From Burkholderia guangdongensis (GTDB taxonomy: Bacteria > Pseudomonadota > Gammaproteobacteria > Burkholderiales > Burkholderiaceae), in the NCBI RefSeq assembly GCF_013403875.1, contig NZ_JACBNX010000013.1, positions 62,001-126,000 on the forward strand: a stretch of 64,000 nt of DNA. Direction: 5' to 3'. A program made the position numbers and the translations under genes. How positions within the stretch are numbered: the stretch's first letter is position 1; each line of letters starts with the position of its first letter. A model generated the notes under the pieces. It was not told the origin of the DNA and did no database searches. It worked only from the letters and a program-made list of their open reading frames with translations. This document shows, in pieces, positions 1 to 9,151 of the stretch.

Positions 1-1
1 C

Positions 2-805
2 AATGCGACGCCCGACTCGTTTTCCGACGGCGGCCGCTTTCTCGCGCGCGACGACGCGCTGCGCCAGGCCGAGCGGATGCTCGCCGAAGGCGCGGACCTG
101 CTCGACATCGGCGGCGAATCGACGCGACCCGGCGCGCCGCCTGTCCCGCTCGACGAGGAGCTCGCGCGCGTGATCCCGCTGATCGACGCGTTGCGGCCGC
201 TCGGCGTGCCGTTGTCGGTCGACACGTACAAGCCGGCGGTGATGCGCGCGGCGCTCGCGGCCGGCGCGGACCTGATCAACGATATCTGGGGCTTCCGGCA
301 GCCCGGCGCGATCGATGCGGTGCGCGACGGCGACTGCGGGCTCTGCGCGATGCACATGCTCGGCGAGCCGCGGACGATGCAGGTGCACGAGCCCGATTAT
401 CGCGACGTGGTCGCCGACGTCCGCGACTTTCTCGCCGCGCGTGCGGATGCGTTGATGCAGGCCGGCATCGCGCCGGAACGGATCTGCGTCGATCCGGGCT
501 TCGGGTTCGGCAAGGCGGTCGTCGAACACAATTACGCGCTGCTCGCCGCGCTGCCGGACACCGCGCCGGCGCGCCCGGCCGGGCGGCCTTACCCGATTCT
601 CGCGGGCATGTCGCGCAAGTCGATGCTCGGCGCGGTGATCGGCGGCAAGCCGCCGGCCGAGCGCATCGCGGCGAGCGTCGCGGCCGCGGTCTGCGCGGCG
701 GAGCGGGGCGCGGCGATCGTGCGCGTGCACGACGTCGGCGCGACCGTCGATGCGCTGAAGGTCTGGCAGGCCGTGCGCGATGCCGCACGACATCACAACA
801 TCTGA
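2..805 (+). CDS. folP: Dihydropteroate synthase (5'-truncated by window edge)
   Basis: Condenses 6-hydroxymethyl-7,8-dihydropterin diphosphate with p-aminobenzoate to give dihydropteroate in cytosolic folate synthesis; target of sulfonamides. The frame is open from base 2 and enters the family signature NATPDSFSDGG at once, so only the N-terminus lies outside the window. Also visible are GGESTRPGA (pterin/pABA loop), the central DPGFGFGK segment, SRKSMLG and a C-terminal RVHDVGAT. The stop at 805 is followed 21 bases later by the glmM start, the usual folP-glmM pairing of proteobacteria, implying co-transcription. The product is full length at the C-terminus and looks intact. Confidence 0.96.
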   Translation, partial: NATPDSFSDGGRFLARDDALRQAERMLAEGADLLDIGGESTRPGAPPVPLDEELARVIPLIDALRPLGVPLSVDTYKPAVMRAALAAGADLINDIWGFRQPGAIDAVRDGDCGLCAMHMLGEPRTMQVHEPDYRDVVADVRDFLAARADALMQAGIAPERICVDPGFGFGKAVVEHNYALLAALPDTAPARPAGRPYPILAGMSRKSMLGAVIGGKPPAERIAASVAAAVCAAERGAAIVRVHDVGATVDALKVWQAVRDAARHHNI

Positions 806-826
806 ATGACTGGAGGAAGGTTCGTT

Positions 827-2182
827 ATGGGACGTCGATATTTCGGCACGGACGGCATTCGCGGCAAGGTCGGCGAAGCACCGATCACGCCTGATTTCGT
901 GCTGCGGCTCGGCTACGCGGCCGGCAAGGTGCTGGCCGGCGTCGCGGACGTCGCGGCCGGCGCCCGTCCCACCGTGCTGATCGGCAAGGATACGCGCGTG
1001 TCCGGCTACATGCTCGAGGCCGCGCTCGAGGCGGGCTTCTCGGCCGCGGGCGTCGACGTGATGCTGGCCGGCCCGATGCCGACGCCGGGCATCGCATACT
1101 TGACGCGCGCGCTGCGCCTGTCGGCCGGCGTCGTGATCAGCGCGTCGCACAATCCGTATCACGACAACGGGATCAAGTTCTTCTCGGCGGACGGCAACAA
1201 GCTGCCCGACGACACCGAAGCCGAGATCGAGGCGTGGCTCGACCGGCCGCTCGACTGCGCGCCGTCGGACGGGCTCGGCAAGGCGCGGCGCCTCGAAGAC
1301 GCGGCCGGCCGCTACATCGAGTTCTGCAAGAGCACGTTCCCGGCCGCGTTCGATCTGCGCGGGCTGAAGCTCGTCATCGACTGCGCGCACGGCGCCGCGT
1401 ACCAGGTCGCGCCGCACGTGTTCCACGAGCTCGGCGCGGAAGTGGTGCCGATCGGCGTCGCGCCGAACGGCTTCAACATCAACGACGGCGTCGGCGCGAC
1501 CGCGCCCGATGCGCTCGTGCGCGCGGTGCGCGCGAACCACGCGGATCTCGGAATCGCGCTCGACGGCGACGCGGACCGGCTGCAGGTCGTCGATTCGTCC
1601 GGGCGGCTCTTCAACGGCGACGAGCTGCTGTACGTGCTCGTCAAGGACCGGATCGCGACCGACGGCCGTGTCGAAGGGGCGGTCGGCACGCTGATGACGA
1701 ATCTCGCGGTCGAGGTCGCGCTGCAGCGCGAGGGCGTGCGATTCGTGCGCGCGGCGGTCGGCGACCGCTACGTGCTCGAGAAATTGCGCGAGCACGGCTG
1801 GCAGCTCGGCGCGGAAGGGTCCGGGCACATTCTGTCGCTGGACCGGCATTCGACCGGCGACGGGATCGTGTCGGCGCTGCTCGTGCTCGCCGCGCTCAAG
1901 CGCAGCGGCCGCACGCTCGCGCAGATGCTCGAGGACGTGACGCTGTTCCCGCAGAAGCTGATCAACGTGCGGATGAAGCCGGGCGCGGACTGGAAGGGCA
2001 ATACGACGATCCGCGCGGCGATCGACGCTGCCGAGCGCGAGCTGGCGGATGGCGGCCGCGTGCTGATCCGCGCGTCCGGTACCGAGCCGGTGCTGCGCGT
2101 GATGGTCGAGGCGCAGCGGGCCGCGGACGCGAGCCGGCACGCGGAGGCGATCGCCGACGCGGTGCGCTCGGCGACCACCTGA
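827..2182 (+). CDS. glmM: Phosphoglucosamine mutase GlmM
   Basis: Interconverts glucosamine-6-phosphate and glucosamine-1-phosphate for UDP-GlcNAc, peptidoglycan and LPS synthesis. The start at 827 gives [13 protein letters not shown], the standard family N-terminus. An in-frame ATG at 806 exists, but the GGAGG at 811-816 fits only the downstream ATG. The product is 451 residues, the family length. The phosphoserine loop SASHNP is present (active Ser about residue 107), as are the metal loop DGDADR and the C-terminal phosphate-binding RASGTEP. It probably forms an operon with folP; the pst operon follows after a 189-base promoter region. Confidence 0.97.
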   Translation: MGRRYFGTDGIRGKVGEAPITPDFVLRLGYAAGKVLAGVADVAAGARPTVLIGKDTRVSGYMLEAALEAGFSAAGVDVMLAGPMPTPGIAYLTRALRLSAGVVISASHNPYHDNGIKFFSADGNKLPDDTEAEIEAWLDRPLDCAPSDGLGKARRLEDAAGRYIEFCKSTFPAAFDLRGLKLVIDCAHGAAYQVAPHVFHELGAEVVPIGVAPNGFNINDGVGATAPDALVRAVRANHADLGIALDGDADRLQVVDSSGRLFNGDELLYVLVKDRIATDGRVEGAVGTLMTNLAVEVALQREGVRFVRAAVGDRYVLEKLREHGWQLGAEGSGHILSLDRHSTGDGIVSALLVLAALKRSGRTLAQMLEDVTLFPQKLINVRMKPGADWKGNTTIRAAIDAAERELADGGRVLIRASGTEPVLRVMVEAQRAADASRHAEAIADAVRSATT

Positions 2183-2266
2183 CCGTTTGCTTCATTCTGC
2201 TTCTTGCTTCCCCGCGCCGGTCGCGCGCGGGCGACCTCGCACGATCGTCCAGTTGGTGCCATTTGA

Positions 2267-2332
2267 CCGTCATGTTACTGTCATGCCAGCTTCATCGATT
2301 GTCACATTAGTGTCATGAGCAGCCCCTAATCT
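2267..2332 (+). promoter_or_regulatory. PhoB-box array and -10 of the pst operon
   Basis: Five half-sites resembling CTGTCAT lie about 11 bp apart: CCGTCAT at 2267, CTGTCAT at 2278, GCTTCAT at 2289, TTGTCAC at 2299 and GTGTCAT at 2310. The first two and last two each form a 7-4-7 Pho box. A TAATCT -10 at 2327-2332 begins 11 bases after the last half-site, the geometry of PhoB-activated promoters in which the box replaces the -35. It sits 40 bases before pstS and should switch on the whole pst-pho operon under phosphate limitation. Confidence 0.85.
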
Positions 2333-2371
2333 TCGCGTGCCGTAGTTATCCGCTCACACACTGGAGGTCTC

Positions 2372-3403
2372 ATGAAATTGATGCAAACCGCGCTCGCCGG
2401 CTTCGCTGGCGCGCTCTTCGCCGTTGCCGCGCAGGCTGCCGACATCACGGGCGCGGGCAGCACGTTCGCCATGCCGATCTATACGAAATGGGCTGCGGAT
2501 TACCAGCAGACCGGCGGCGCGAAGATCAACTACCAGGGCATCGGTTCGTCGGGCGGCCTCAAGCAGATCGTCGCGAAGACCGTCGATTTCGCCGGTTCGG
2601 ACGCGCCGCTGAAGGACGACGAACTCGCGAAGGAAGGCCTGTTCCAGTTTCCGACGGTCGTCGGCGGCGTGGTGCCGGCGATCAACGTGCCGGGCGTGAA
2701 GGCCGGCGAACTGACGCTGTCGGGCCCGGTGCTCGGCGAGATCTACCTCGGCAAGATCAAGAAGTGGAATGATCCGCAGATCGCCGCGCTGAACCCGAAG
2801 GTCAAGCTCCCGGATACCGACATCGCGGTCGTGCGCCGCGCCGACGGCTCGGGCACGACGTTCATCTGGACCGACTATCTGTCGAAGGTCAGCCCGGAGT
2901 GGAAGTCGAAGGTCGGCGAAGGCACGACCGTGAACTGGCCGACCGGCACGGGCGGCAAGGGCAACGACGGCGTCGCGGCGTTCGTGCAGCGTCTGCCGGG
3001 CGCGATCGGCTACGTCGAGTGGGCGTACGCGAAGAAGAACAACATGGTCTACACGTCGCTGAAGAACTCGGACGGCGTTGTCGTCGAGCCGAAGGTCGAG
3101 ACGTTCAAGGCCGCTGCCGCTGGCGCTAACTGGTCGAAGTCGTTCTACCAGATCCTGACGAACGAGCCGGGCAAGGACGCATGGCCGGTCGTCGGCGCGA
3201 CGTTCGTGCTGCTGCACGCGAAGCAGGACAAGCCGGAGCAGGGCGCGCAGACGCTGAAGTTCTTCGACTGGGCGTTCAAGAACGGCGAGAAAGCGGCCGA
3301 CAGCCTCGACTACATCTCGCTGCCGCCGGCGGTGACGAACGAGATCCGCAAGCAGTGGAAGACGAAGGTCACGGACGCGGCCGGCAAGCCGCTCGCCGAG
3401 TAA
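2372..3403 (+). CDS. pstS: Periplasmic phosphate-binding protein PstS
   Basis: High-affinity phosphate receptor of the PstSCAB ABC importer. A Sec signal peptide covers roughly residues 1-22 (ending AAQAA, then DITGAGSTF). The mature protein opens with the PstS phosphate-loop signature [11 protein letters not shown] and carries a second loop, [11 protein letters not shown]; both bind phosphate in the family. The length of 343 residues is typical. A CTGGAGG ribosome site precedes the ATG. It is the first gene of the Pho-box-driven operon and is separated from pstC by 94 bases holding two hairpins, which may set its higher expression relative to the membrane subunits. Confidence 0.97.
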   Translation: MKLMQTALAGFAGALFAVAAQAADITGAGSTFAMPIYTKWAADYQQTGGAKINYQGIGSSGGLKQIVAKTVDFAGSDAPLKDDELAKEGLFQFPTVVGGVVPAINVPGVKAGELTLSGPVLGEIYLGKIKKWNDPQIAALNPKVKLPDTDIAVVRRADGSGTTFIWTDYLSKVSPEWKSKVGEGTTVNWPTGTGGKGNDGVAAFVQRLPGAIGYVEWAYAKKNNMVYTSLKNSDGVVVEPKVETFKAAAAGANWSKSFYQILTNEPGKDAWPVVGATFVLLHAKQDKPEQGAQTLKFFDWAFKNGEKAADSLDYISLPPAVTNEIRKQWKTKVTDAAGKPLAE

Positions 3404-3417
3404 GCGTCGCAGCGGTT

Positions 3418-3479
3418 CACTGCCCGGCCGAGCCGGTCGGGCAGTGTGTGCGGTAAGGCCGGGCGTCACGGCGCCCGGC
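3418..3479 (+). other. Two RNA hairpins between pstS and pstC
   Basis: CACTGCCCG (3418-3426) pairs with CGGGCAGTG (3438-3446). GCCGGGCG (from about 3458) pairs with CGCCCGGC (to 3479). Neither is followed by a U-run, so they are more likely partial attenuators or mRNA-stabilising structures than full terminators. In periplasmic-binding-protein operons such structures typically raise the level of the first cistron. Confidence 0.6.
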
Positions 3480-3497
3480 ATCTGAAAACAGGCTCCC

Positions 3498-4484
3498 ATG
3501 TCTGATATTCCCTACGCGTCGTCCCGAGCCGCCGACAAGGCGCAGCAACGCGCGCCCGGCCGTTTCGGCGACGTCCTGTTCGGCGGTCTCGCCTTTCTCG
3601 CCGCGATCGTGACCCTGCTGCTGCTCGGCGGCATCATCGTATCGCTGATCATTTCGTCGATCCCGTCGATCAAGCAGTTCGGCTTCGGCTTCCTGTGGCA
3701 TTCGAACTGGGATCCGACCGTCGACGACTACGGCGCGCTCGTGCCGATCTACGGCACGCTGATCACGTCGTTCATCGCGCTCGTGATCGCGGTGCCGGTC
3801 AGCTTCGGGATCGCGCTGTTCCTGACCGAGCTGTCGCCCGTCTGGCTGCGCCGGCCGCTCGGCATCGCGATCGAGCTGCTCGCCGCGATCCCGTCGATCG
3901 TCTACGGGATGTGGGGGCTGCTCGTGTTCGCGCCGATCTTCGCCGAATACTTCCAGAAGCCGCTCGGCCGGCTGCTCGAGAACGTGCCGGTGCTCGGCGC
4001 GCTGACGGCCGGCCCGCCGATCGGGATCGGCATTCTCGCGGCCGGCGTGATCCTCGCGATCATGATTATTCCGTACATCTCGTCGGTGATGCGCGACGTG
4101 TTCGAAGTCACGCCCGTGCTGCTGAAGGAGTCGGCATACGGGATCGGCTGCACGACGTGGGAAGTGATGTGGAAGATCGTGTTGCCCTATACGAAGACCG
4201 GCGTGATCGGCGGCGTGATGCTCGGCCTCGGCCGCGCGCTCGGCGAGACGATGGCGGTCACGTTCGTGATCGGCAACACGAACCTGCTCGACAACGTGTC
4301 GCTGTTCTCGCCCGGCAACAGCATCACGTCGGCGCTCGCGAACGAGTTCGCCGAAGCGGGCCCGGGCCTGCATACGGCCGCGCTGATGGAGCTCGGGCTG
4401 ATCCTGTTCGTGATCACCTTCATCGTGCTCGCCATCTCCAAACTGCTGCTGCTGCGCCTCGAGAAAGGAGAGGGCAAGAAATGA
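3498..4484 (+). CDS. pstC: Phosphate ABC transporter permease PstC
   Basis: One of the two inner-membrane permease subunits of the PstSCAB phosphate importer. It has 328 residues with a short polar N-terminus, a first membrane segment around residues 29-55 and about five more helices. The EAA-type loop that docks to PstB is visible as [18 protein letters not shown], followed by [12 protein letters not shown]. It overlaps pstA by four bases (ATGA), indicating translational coupling. Confidence 0.96.
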   Translation: MSDIPYASSRAADKAQQRAPGRFGDVLFGGLAFLAAIVTLLLLGGIIVSLIISSIPSIKQFGFGFLWHSNWDPTVDDYGALVPIYGTLITSFIALVIAVPVSFGIALFLTELSPVWLRRPLGIAIELLAAIPSIVYGMWGLLVFAPIFAEYFQKPLGRLLENVPVLGALTAGPPIGIGILAAGVILAIMIIPYISSVMRDVFEVTPVLLKESAYGIGCTTWEVMWKIVLPYTKTGVIGGVMLGLGRALGETMAVTFVIGNTNLLDNVSLFSPGNSITSALANEFAEAGPGLHTAALMELGLILFVITFIVLAISKLLLLRLEKGEGKK

Positions 4485-5377
4485 GCGAACCCGTCATGAG
4501 CTTTCCCGGCGGCCCGAGCGGCGAAGCGCTCGACGCGATGCGCAACCGCCTGCAGCGCAAGCGCAAGATCACCAACGCGATCGCGCTGACCGCGTCGCTC
4601 GGCGCGATGGCGTTCGGCCTCGTCTGGCTCGTCTGGATTCTGTACACGACGCTGCATCTCGGGATCGGCGGCCTGTCGCTCGCGCTGTTCACCGAGTCGA
4701 CGCCACCGCCGAACACCGCGGGCGGCGGCCTCGCGAACGCGATCGTCGGCAGCCTGATGCTCGTCGGGCTCGGCACGTTCGTCGGCACGCCGATCGGCGT
4801 GCTCGCGGGCGTCTATCTCGCCGAGTACGGCCAGAAGAACACGCTCGCGGGCGTCGTCCGCTTCATCAACGACATCCTGCTGTCGGCGCCGTCGATCGTC
4901 GTCGGCCTGTTCGCGTACGCGATCGTCGTCGCCAAGTCCGGGCACTTCTCGGGCTGGGCCGGCGTCGTGTCGCTCGCGCTGCTGCAGATCCCGATCGTGA
5001 TCCGCACGACGGAGAACATGCTGAAGCTCGTGCCGAACGCGCTGCGCGAAGCGGCGTTCGCGCTCGGCACGCCGAAATGGCGGATGGTGATGAAGATCAC
5101 GCTGCGCGCGTCGATCGGCGGGATCGTGACCGGCGTGCTGCTCGCGGTTGCGCGGATCGCCGGCGAAACCGCGCCGCTGCTGTTCACCGCACTGTCGAAC
5201 CAGTTTTTCTCGCTCGACATGAGCCAGCCGATGGCGAACCTGCCCGTCACGATCTACAAGTTCGCGATGAGCCCGTTCGCGGAATGGCAGTCGCTCGCGT
5301 GGGCGGGCGTGTTCCTGATCACGCTCGGGGTGCTCGGACTCAACATCCTCGCACGCTCGATCTTCTCGAAACAGTAA
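4481..5377 (+). CDS. pstA: Phosphate ABC transporter permease PstA
   Basis: Second permease subunit of the phosphate importer, 298 residues from the ATG at 4481 that overlaps the pstC stop. GAGAAAGGAGAGG just upstream is its ribosome site. Six hydrophobic segments are apparent, the first near residues 32-58. The cytoplasmic coupling loop reads [19 protein letters not shown], followed by [16 protein letters not shown], the conserved PstA feature. pstB begins 15 bases after the stop. The frame is open far upstream inside pstC, but that extension is a shadow. Confidence 0.96.
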   Translation: MSEPVMSFPGGPSGEALDAMRNRLQRKRKITNAIALTASLGAMAFGLVWLVWILYTTLHLGIGGLSLALFTESTPPPNTAGGGLANAIVGSLMLVGLGTFVGTPIGVLAGVYLAEYGQKNTLAGVVRFINDILLSAPSIVVGLFAYAIVVAKSGHFSGWAGVVSLALLQIPIVIRTTENMLKLVPNALREAAFALGTPKWRMVMKITLRASIGGIVTGVLLAVARIAGETAPLLFTALSNQFFSLDMSQPMANLPVTIYKFAMSPFAEWQSLAWAGVFLITLGVLGLNILARSIFSKQ

Positions 5378-5392
5378 CGGCGGAGCAATCCG

Positions 5393-6241
5393 ATGAACAT
5401 GGCAGAAAGCCACCTGAATCCCATCGATCGCGCCGCGATGCCGGCCGGCTCGAACGGCGCGTCGCACGACCGCCCGCTCGCGCCGCTGAACGCGAAGATC
5501 GAGGTCAACAACCTGAACTTCTTCTACAACAAGTTCCACGCGCTGAAGAACATCAACCTGAGCATTCCCGAAGGCAAGGTGACCGCGTTCATCGGCCCGT
5601 CGGGCTGCGGCAAGTCGACGCTTCTGCGCACGTTCAACAAGATGTACGCGCTCTACCCGGAGCAGCGCGCCGAAGGCGAGATCATGATGGACGGCGAGAA
5701 CCTGCTGACCACCAGCATGGACATCTCGCTGTTGCGCGCGCGCGTCGGGATGGTGTTCCAGAAGCCGACGCCGTTCCCGATGTCGATCTACGACAACATC
5801 GCGTTCGGCGTGAAGATGTTCGAGAAGCTCACGCGCTCGGAGATGGAAGACCGCGTCGAATGGGCGCTGACGAAGGCCGCGCTGTGGAGCGAGGTGAAGG
5901 ACAAGCTGAACCAGAGCGGCTACGGGCTGTCGGGCGGCCAGCAGCAGCGTCTGTGCATCGCGCGCGGGATCGCGATCCGCCCCGAGGTGCTGCTGCTCGA
6001 CGAGCCGTGCTCGGCGCTCGACCCGATCTCGACCGGCCGCATCGAGGAGCTGATCGCGGAGCTCAAGAGCGAGTACACGGTCGTGATCGTCACGCACAAC
6101 ATGCAGCAGGCCGCGCGCTGCTCGGACTACACCGCCTACATGTACCTGGGCGAGCTGATCGAATTCGGCGAGACCGAGAAGATCTTCATCAAGCCGGTAC
6201 GCAAGGAAACGGAAGACTACATCACCGGCCGCTTCGGCTGA
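5393..6241 (+). CDS. pstB: Phosphate ABC transporter ATPase PstB
   Basis: Cytoplasmic ATPase that drives PstCA and, with PhoU, relays phosphate status to PhoR. It has 282 residues. Walker [10 protein letters not shown] lies at 68-76, the Q-loop at [10 protein letters not shown], the signature LSGGQQQR, Walker B LLLDEP and the H-loop VTHNMQQA. A basal 30-residue N-terminal extension precedes the ATPase fold. The start could be 5393 or 5399 (MNM); GGAG near 5383 does not decide. Confidence 0.97.
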   Translation: MNMAESHLNPIDRAAMPAGSNGASHDRPLAPLNAKIEVNNLNFFYNKFHALKNINLSIPEGKVTAFIGPSGCGKSTLLRTFNKMYALYPEQRAEGEIMMDGENLLTTSMDISLLRARVGMVFQKPTPFPMSIYDNIAFGVKMFEKLTRSEMEDRVEWALTKAALWSEVKDKLNQSGYGLSGGQQQRLCIARGIAIRPEVLLLDEPCSALDPISTGRIEELIAELKSEYTVVIVTHNMQQAARCSDYTAYMYLGELIEFGETEKIFIKPVRKETEDYITGRFG

Positions 6242-6264
6242 TGTGAAGACGGAGAACGGTAGCC

Positions 6265-6969
6265 ATGTCGGATAAACATTTGTCGAGCCAGTTCGACGCC
6301 GATCTGAACGCGGTGTCGTCGAAGGTGCTGGAGATGGGCGGGCTCGTGGAGTCGCAGATCGTCGGCGCGATGCACGCGCTCAACGAGTTCGACCGTGACA
6401 CGGCCGAGCACGTGATCGCGACGGAGGAGCGTCTGAACGCGATGGAGGTCGAGATCGACCAGGAATGCGGGAACATCATCGCGCGCCGCCAGCCGGCCGC
6501 GCGCGACCTGCGCCTCTTGATGTCGATCTCGAAGACGATCACGAACCTCGAGCGCGCCGGCGACGAGGCGGAGAAGATCGCGAAGCGCGTGCGCCGCCTG
6601 ATCGACGAGCCGGCCGCGCGCGCGGTCAACATCGCCGAGATCAAGGTGTCGGGCGAGATGGCGGTGTCGGTGCTGCGCCGCGTGCTCGACGCGTTCGCGC
6701 GCCTCGACACGGTCGCGGCCGCGCAGATCGTGAAGGACGACAAGGAGATCGATCTGGAATTCCGCGCGTTCGTGCGCAAGCTCGTGTCGTACATGCAGGA
6801 AGATCCGCGCACGATCTCGGTCGGCCTCGAGTATCTGTTCATCGCGAAGGCGATCGAGCGGATCGGCGACCACGCGAAGAACATCGCCGAATTCATCATC
6901 TACATCGTGAAGGGCACCGACGTGCGGCACCAGCCGCGCGACCTGCTCGATCGCGAAGCCAACAGTTAA
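6265..6969 (+). CDS. phoU: Phosphate-signalling protein PhoU
   Basis: Negative regulator linking PstSCAB to PhoR. The 234-residue all-helical protein consists of two PhoU repeats. Each carries the metal-binding helix motif: ERAGDEAEKIAKR in the first half and ERIGDHAKNIAEF in the second. It lies 23 bases after pstB and 33 before phoB, in the usual order. In the family, loss of PhoU leaves the Pho regulon constitutively on. Confidence 0.96.
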   Translation: MSDKHLSSQFDADLNAVSSKVLEMGGLVESQIVGAMHALNEFDRDTAEHVIATEERLNAMEVEIDQECGNIIARRQPAARDLRLLMSISKTITNLERAGDEAEKIAKRVRRLIDEPAARAVNIAEIKVSGEMAVSVLRRVLDAFARLDTVAAAQIVKDDKEIDLEFRAFVRKLVSYMQEDPRTISVGLEYLFIAKAIERIGDHAKNIAEFIIYIVKGTDVRHQPRDLLDREANS

Positions 6970-7002
6970 CGCGACGCACGCGTACGACGACAAGAGGACC
7001 CG

Positions 7003-7704
7003 ATGCCCAGCAACATTCTCGTCATCGAAGATGAACCCGCGATTTCCGAATTGATTTCGGTGAATCTTCAGCATGCGGGACATTGCCCGATCCGCGCATA
7101 CAACGCGGAGCAGGCCGCGAATCTGATCAGCGACGTGCTGCCGGATCTCGTGCTGCTCGACTGGATGCTGCCGGGCAAGTCCGGCATCGCGTTCGCGCGC
7201 GATCTGCGCAACAACGAGCGGACCAAGCACATTCCGATCATCATGCTGACCGCGCGCGGCGACGAGCAGGACAAGGTGCTGGGCCTCGAGATCGGCGCGG
7301 ACGACTACGTGACGAAGCCGTTTTCGCCGAAGGAACTGATGGCGCGCATCAAGGCGGTGCTGCGCCGCCGCGCGCCGCAGCTGACCGAGGACGTCGTCGC
7401 GATCAACGGGCTGCGGCTCGATCCGGCCACGCATCGCGTCGCCGCGCACGCGGACGGCAGCGAGACGAAGCTCGATCTCGGTCCGACCGAGTTCCGCCTG
7501 CTGCATTTCTTCATGACGCATCCGGAGCGCGTGCACAGCCGCACGCAACTGCTCGATCAGGTGTGGGGCGATCACGTGTTCGTCGAGGAGCGCACCGTCG
7601 ACGTGCACATCAAACGATTGCGGGCGGCGCTGAAGCCCGCGGGCTGCGATGCTATGATCGAGACCGTCCGCGGCAGCGGCTACCGACTCGCGAAGCACGC
7701 GTGA
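7003..7704 (+). CDS. phoB: Phosphate response regulator PhoB
   Basis: OmpR/PhoB-family activator of the phosphate-starvation regulon, 233 residues. The receiver domain (about 1-120) has the acidic pair E9/D10, phospho-acceptor Asp53 in LVLLDWMLPG, and the conserved T and K in MLTARG and VTKPFSP. The winged-helix domain (about 135-230) has the recognition-helix region ERTVDVHIKRLRAAL and the wing RGSGYRL. Likely targets within this window are the Pho boxes before pstS, ppk and possibly olsB. phoR follows 56 bases later. Confidence 0.97.
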   Translation: MPSNILVIEDEPAISELISVNLQHAGHCPIRAYNAEQAANLISDVLPDLVLLDWMLPGKSGIAFARDLRNNERTKHIPIIMLTARGDEQDKVLGLEIGADDYVTKPFSPKELMARIKAVLRRRAPQLTEDVVAINGLRLDPATHRVAAHADGSETKLDLGPTEFRLLHFFMTHPERVHSRTQLLDQVWGDHVFVEERTVDVHIKRLRAALKPAGCDAMIETVRGSGYRLAKHA

Positions 7705-7760
7705 CGCGCGACGCGGCACAGGGCGCCGCGGCTGGCTTCTCTTTTTTCGGGCGCTGAATC

Positions 7761-9086
7761 ATGAACATCATCTGGGCGCGCTTTCTGGTGTCGCTCGTGT
7801 TGCTCTTGCTGATCAGCGCGGCGATCGGCGTGTTCGCGGGCCCGGTGTACGGGTTCGCGTTCGCATCGGCGATGCTGATCGCGCAGGGCTTCTTCAGCAC
7901 CTTCCACACGCAGCGCCTATGGCGCCTGCTCGACGCGCCCGTCTATGGCGAAGTGCCGAGCGCGCCCGGCATCTGGGGTGAAATCTACTATCGGCTGCAC
8001 AAGCTCGCGAAGCAGTGGCACGCGCAGGTGCGTCAGGTCGAGCAGCAGCATTCGCGCTTCATCCAGGCGATACAGGCGTCGCCGAACGGCGTCGCGATGC
8101 TCGACGAGCGCGACCAGATCGAATGGTGCAACGAGATCGCCGAGAAGCATTTCGGCCTCGACGCGAAGCGCGACCTGCGCCAGCACATCACGAATCTCGT
8201 TCGGCATCCCGACTTCATCCGCTACCTGAACTCGCAGCATTACGACGAGACGCTCGTGATGCACGGGATGGGCGGCACGCGGCAGAACGTGCTCGCGGTG
8301 CAGGTGTTTCCGTACGGCGAGAACCGCAAGCTGCTGCTCACGCAGGACATCACCGAGCTCGAGCGCACCGACGCGATGCGGCGCGACTTCGTCGCGAACG
8401 TGTCGCACGAGCTGAAGACGCCGCTCACCGTGCTGTCCGGCTTCCTCGAGACGATGCGCGAGCTGCCGCTCGGCGAAGAGGAGCGCGCGCGCTATCTCGA
8501 GCTGATGGAGCAGCAGGCGTCGCGGATGCGTCACATCGTGACCGACCTGCTCGTGCTCGCGAAGCTCGAAGGCGACGTGAAGCCGAGCGACGATTACGTG
8601 ATCGACATGCCGTCGGTGTTCGATCATCTGCGCGACGACGCGCAGATGCTGTCGAACGGCCATCACCGGATCACGTTCTCGATCGACGACACGCTCGCGG
8701 TCACTGGTGTGCAGACCGAAGTGTTCAGCGCGTTCGCGAATCTCGTGACGAACGCGATCCGCTATACGCCGGATGGCGGCCGGATCGCGGTCGACTGGCG
8801 GCGCGACGGCGCGCGCGCGGTGTTCTCGGTGACGGACAGCGGGTTCGGCATTCCGGCCGTCGATCTGCCGCGGCTGACCGAGCGCTTCTATCGCGTCGAC
8901 CGCAGCCGCTCGCGCGACACCGGCGGCACCGGCCTCGGGCTCGCGATCGTCAAGCACGTGCTGCAGCGGCACGATGCGCAGATGAAGATCCAGAGCGAGG
9001 AAGGGCGCGGCAGCACGTTCACCGTGCACTTCCCGGCGCAGCGGACCGTCGCGATCGCGAGCGGCGCGGCGACGTTCGGCGCGTAA
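7761..9086 (+). CDS. phoR: Phosphate sensor histidine kinase PhoR
   Basis: Inner-membrane kinase/phosphatase partner of PhoB. In 441 residues, two N-terminal membrane segments (about 5-45) are followed by a PAS domain (about 95-200). The dimerisation helix has His216 in VSHELKTPL. The ATPase domain shows an N-box around NLVTNAIRYTPDGG, a G1 box DSGFGIP and a G2 box GTGLGLAIVKH. There is no large periplasmic domain, as expected because PhoR senses phosphate through PstB/PhoU. It is the last gene of the pst-pho operon and converges on ppk. Confidence 0.96.
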   Translation: MNIIWARFLVSLVLLLLISAAIGVFAGPVYGFAFASAMLIAQGFFSTFHTQRLWRLLDAPVYGEVPSAPGIWGEIYYRLHKLAKQWHAQVRQVEQQHSRFIQAIQASPNGVAMLDERDQIEWCNEIAEKHFGLDAKRDLRQHITNLVRHPDFIRYLNSQHYDETLVMHGMGGTRQNVLAVQVFPYGENRKLLLTQDITELERTDAMRRDFVANVSHELKTPLTVLSGFLETMRELPLGEEERARYLELMEQQASRMRHIVTDLLVLAKLEGDVKPSDDYVIDMPSVFDHLRDDAQMLSNGHHRITFSIDDTLAVTGVQTEVFSAFANLVTNAIRYTPDGGRIAVDWRRDGARAVFSVTDSGFGIPAVDLPRLTERFYRVDRSRSRDTGGTGLGLAIVKHVLQRHDAQMKIQSEEGRGSTFTVHFPAQRTVAIASGAATFGA

Positions 9087-9118
9087 GCCGGACGGCGGCC
9101 GCGCCGGCGGCCGGGGGG

Positions 9119-9151
9119 AGCAGAACTACAGCAGAACTACGAGCAGAACTT
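9119..9151. repeat. Tandem 11-12-bp repeat across the ppk stop codon
   Basis: Three head-to-tail copies of AGCAGAACTAC occur (9119-9129, 9130-9140, and 9142-9151 ending TT). On the minus strand they read as repeated TTCTGC-TCG/TG-TAG blocks, so the last codons and stop of ppk are repeated downstream of the gene. This looks like replication slippage. Confidence 0.8.

Noticed and set aside
4187..6097. 636-codon minus-strand frame opposite pstC-pstA-pstB
   Set aside because: Low-complexity Arg/Asp/Glu/Val composition and intact, recognised genes on the other strand.
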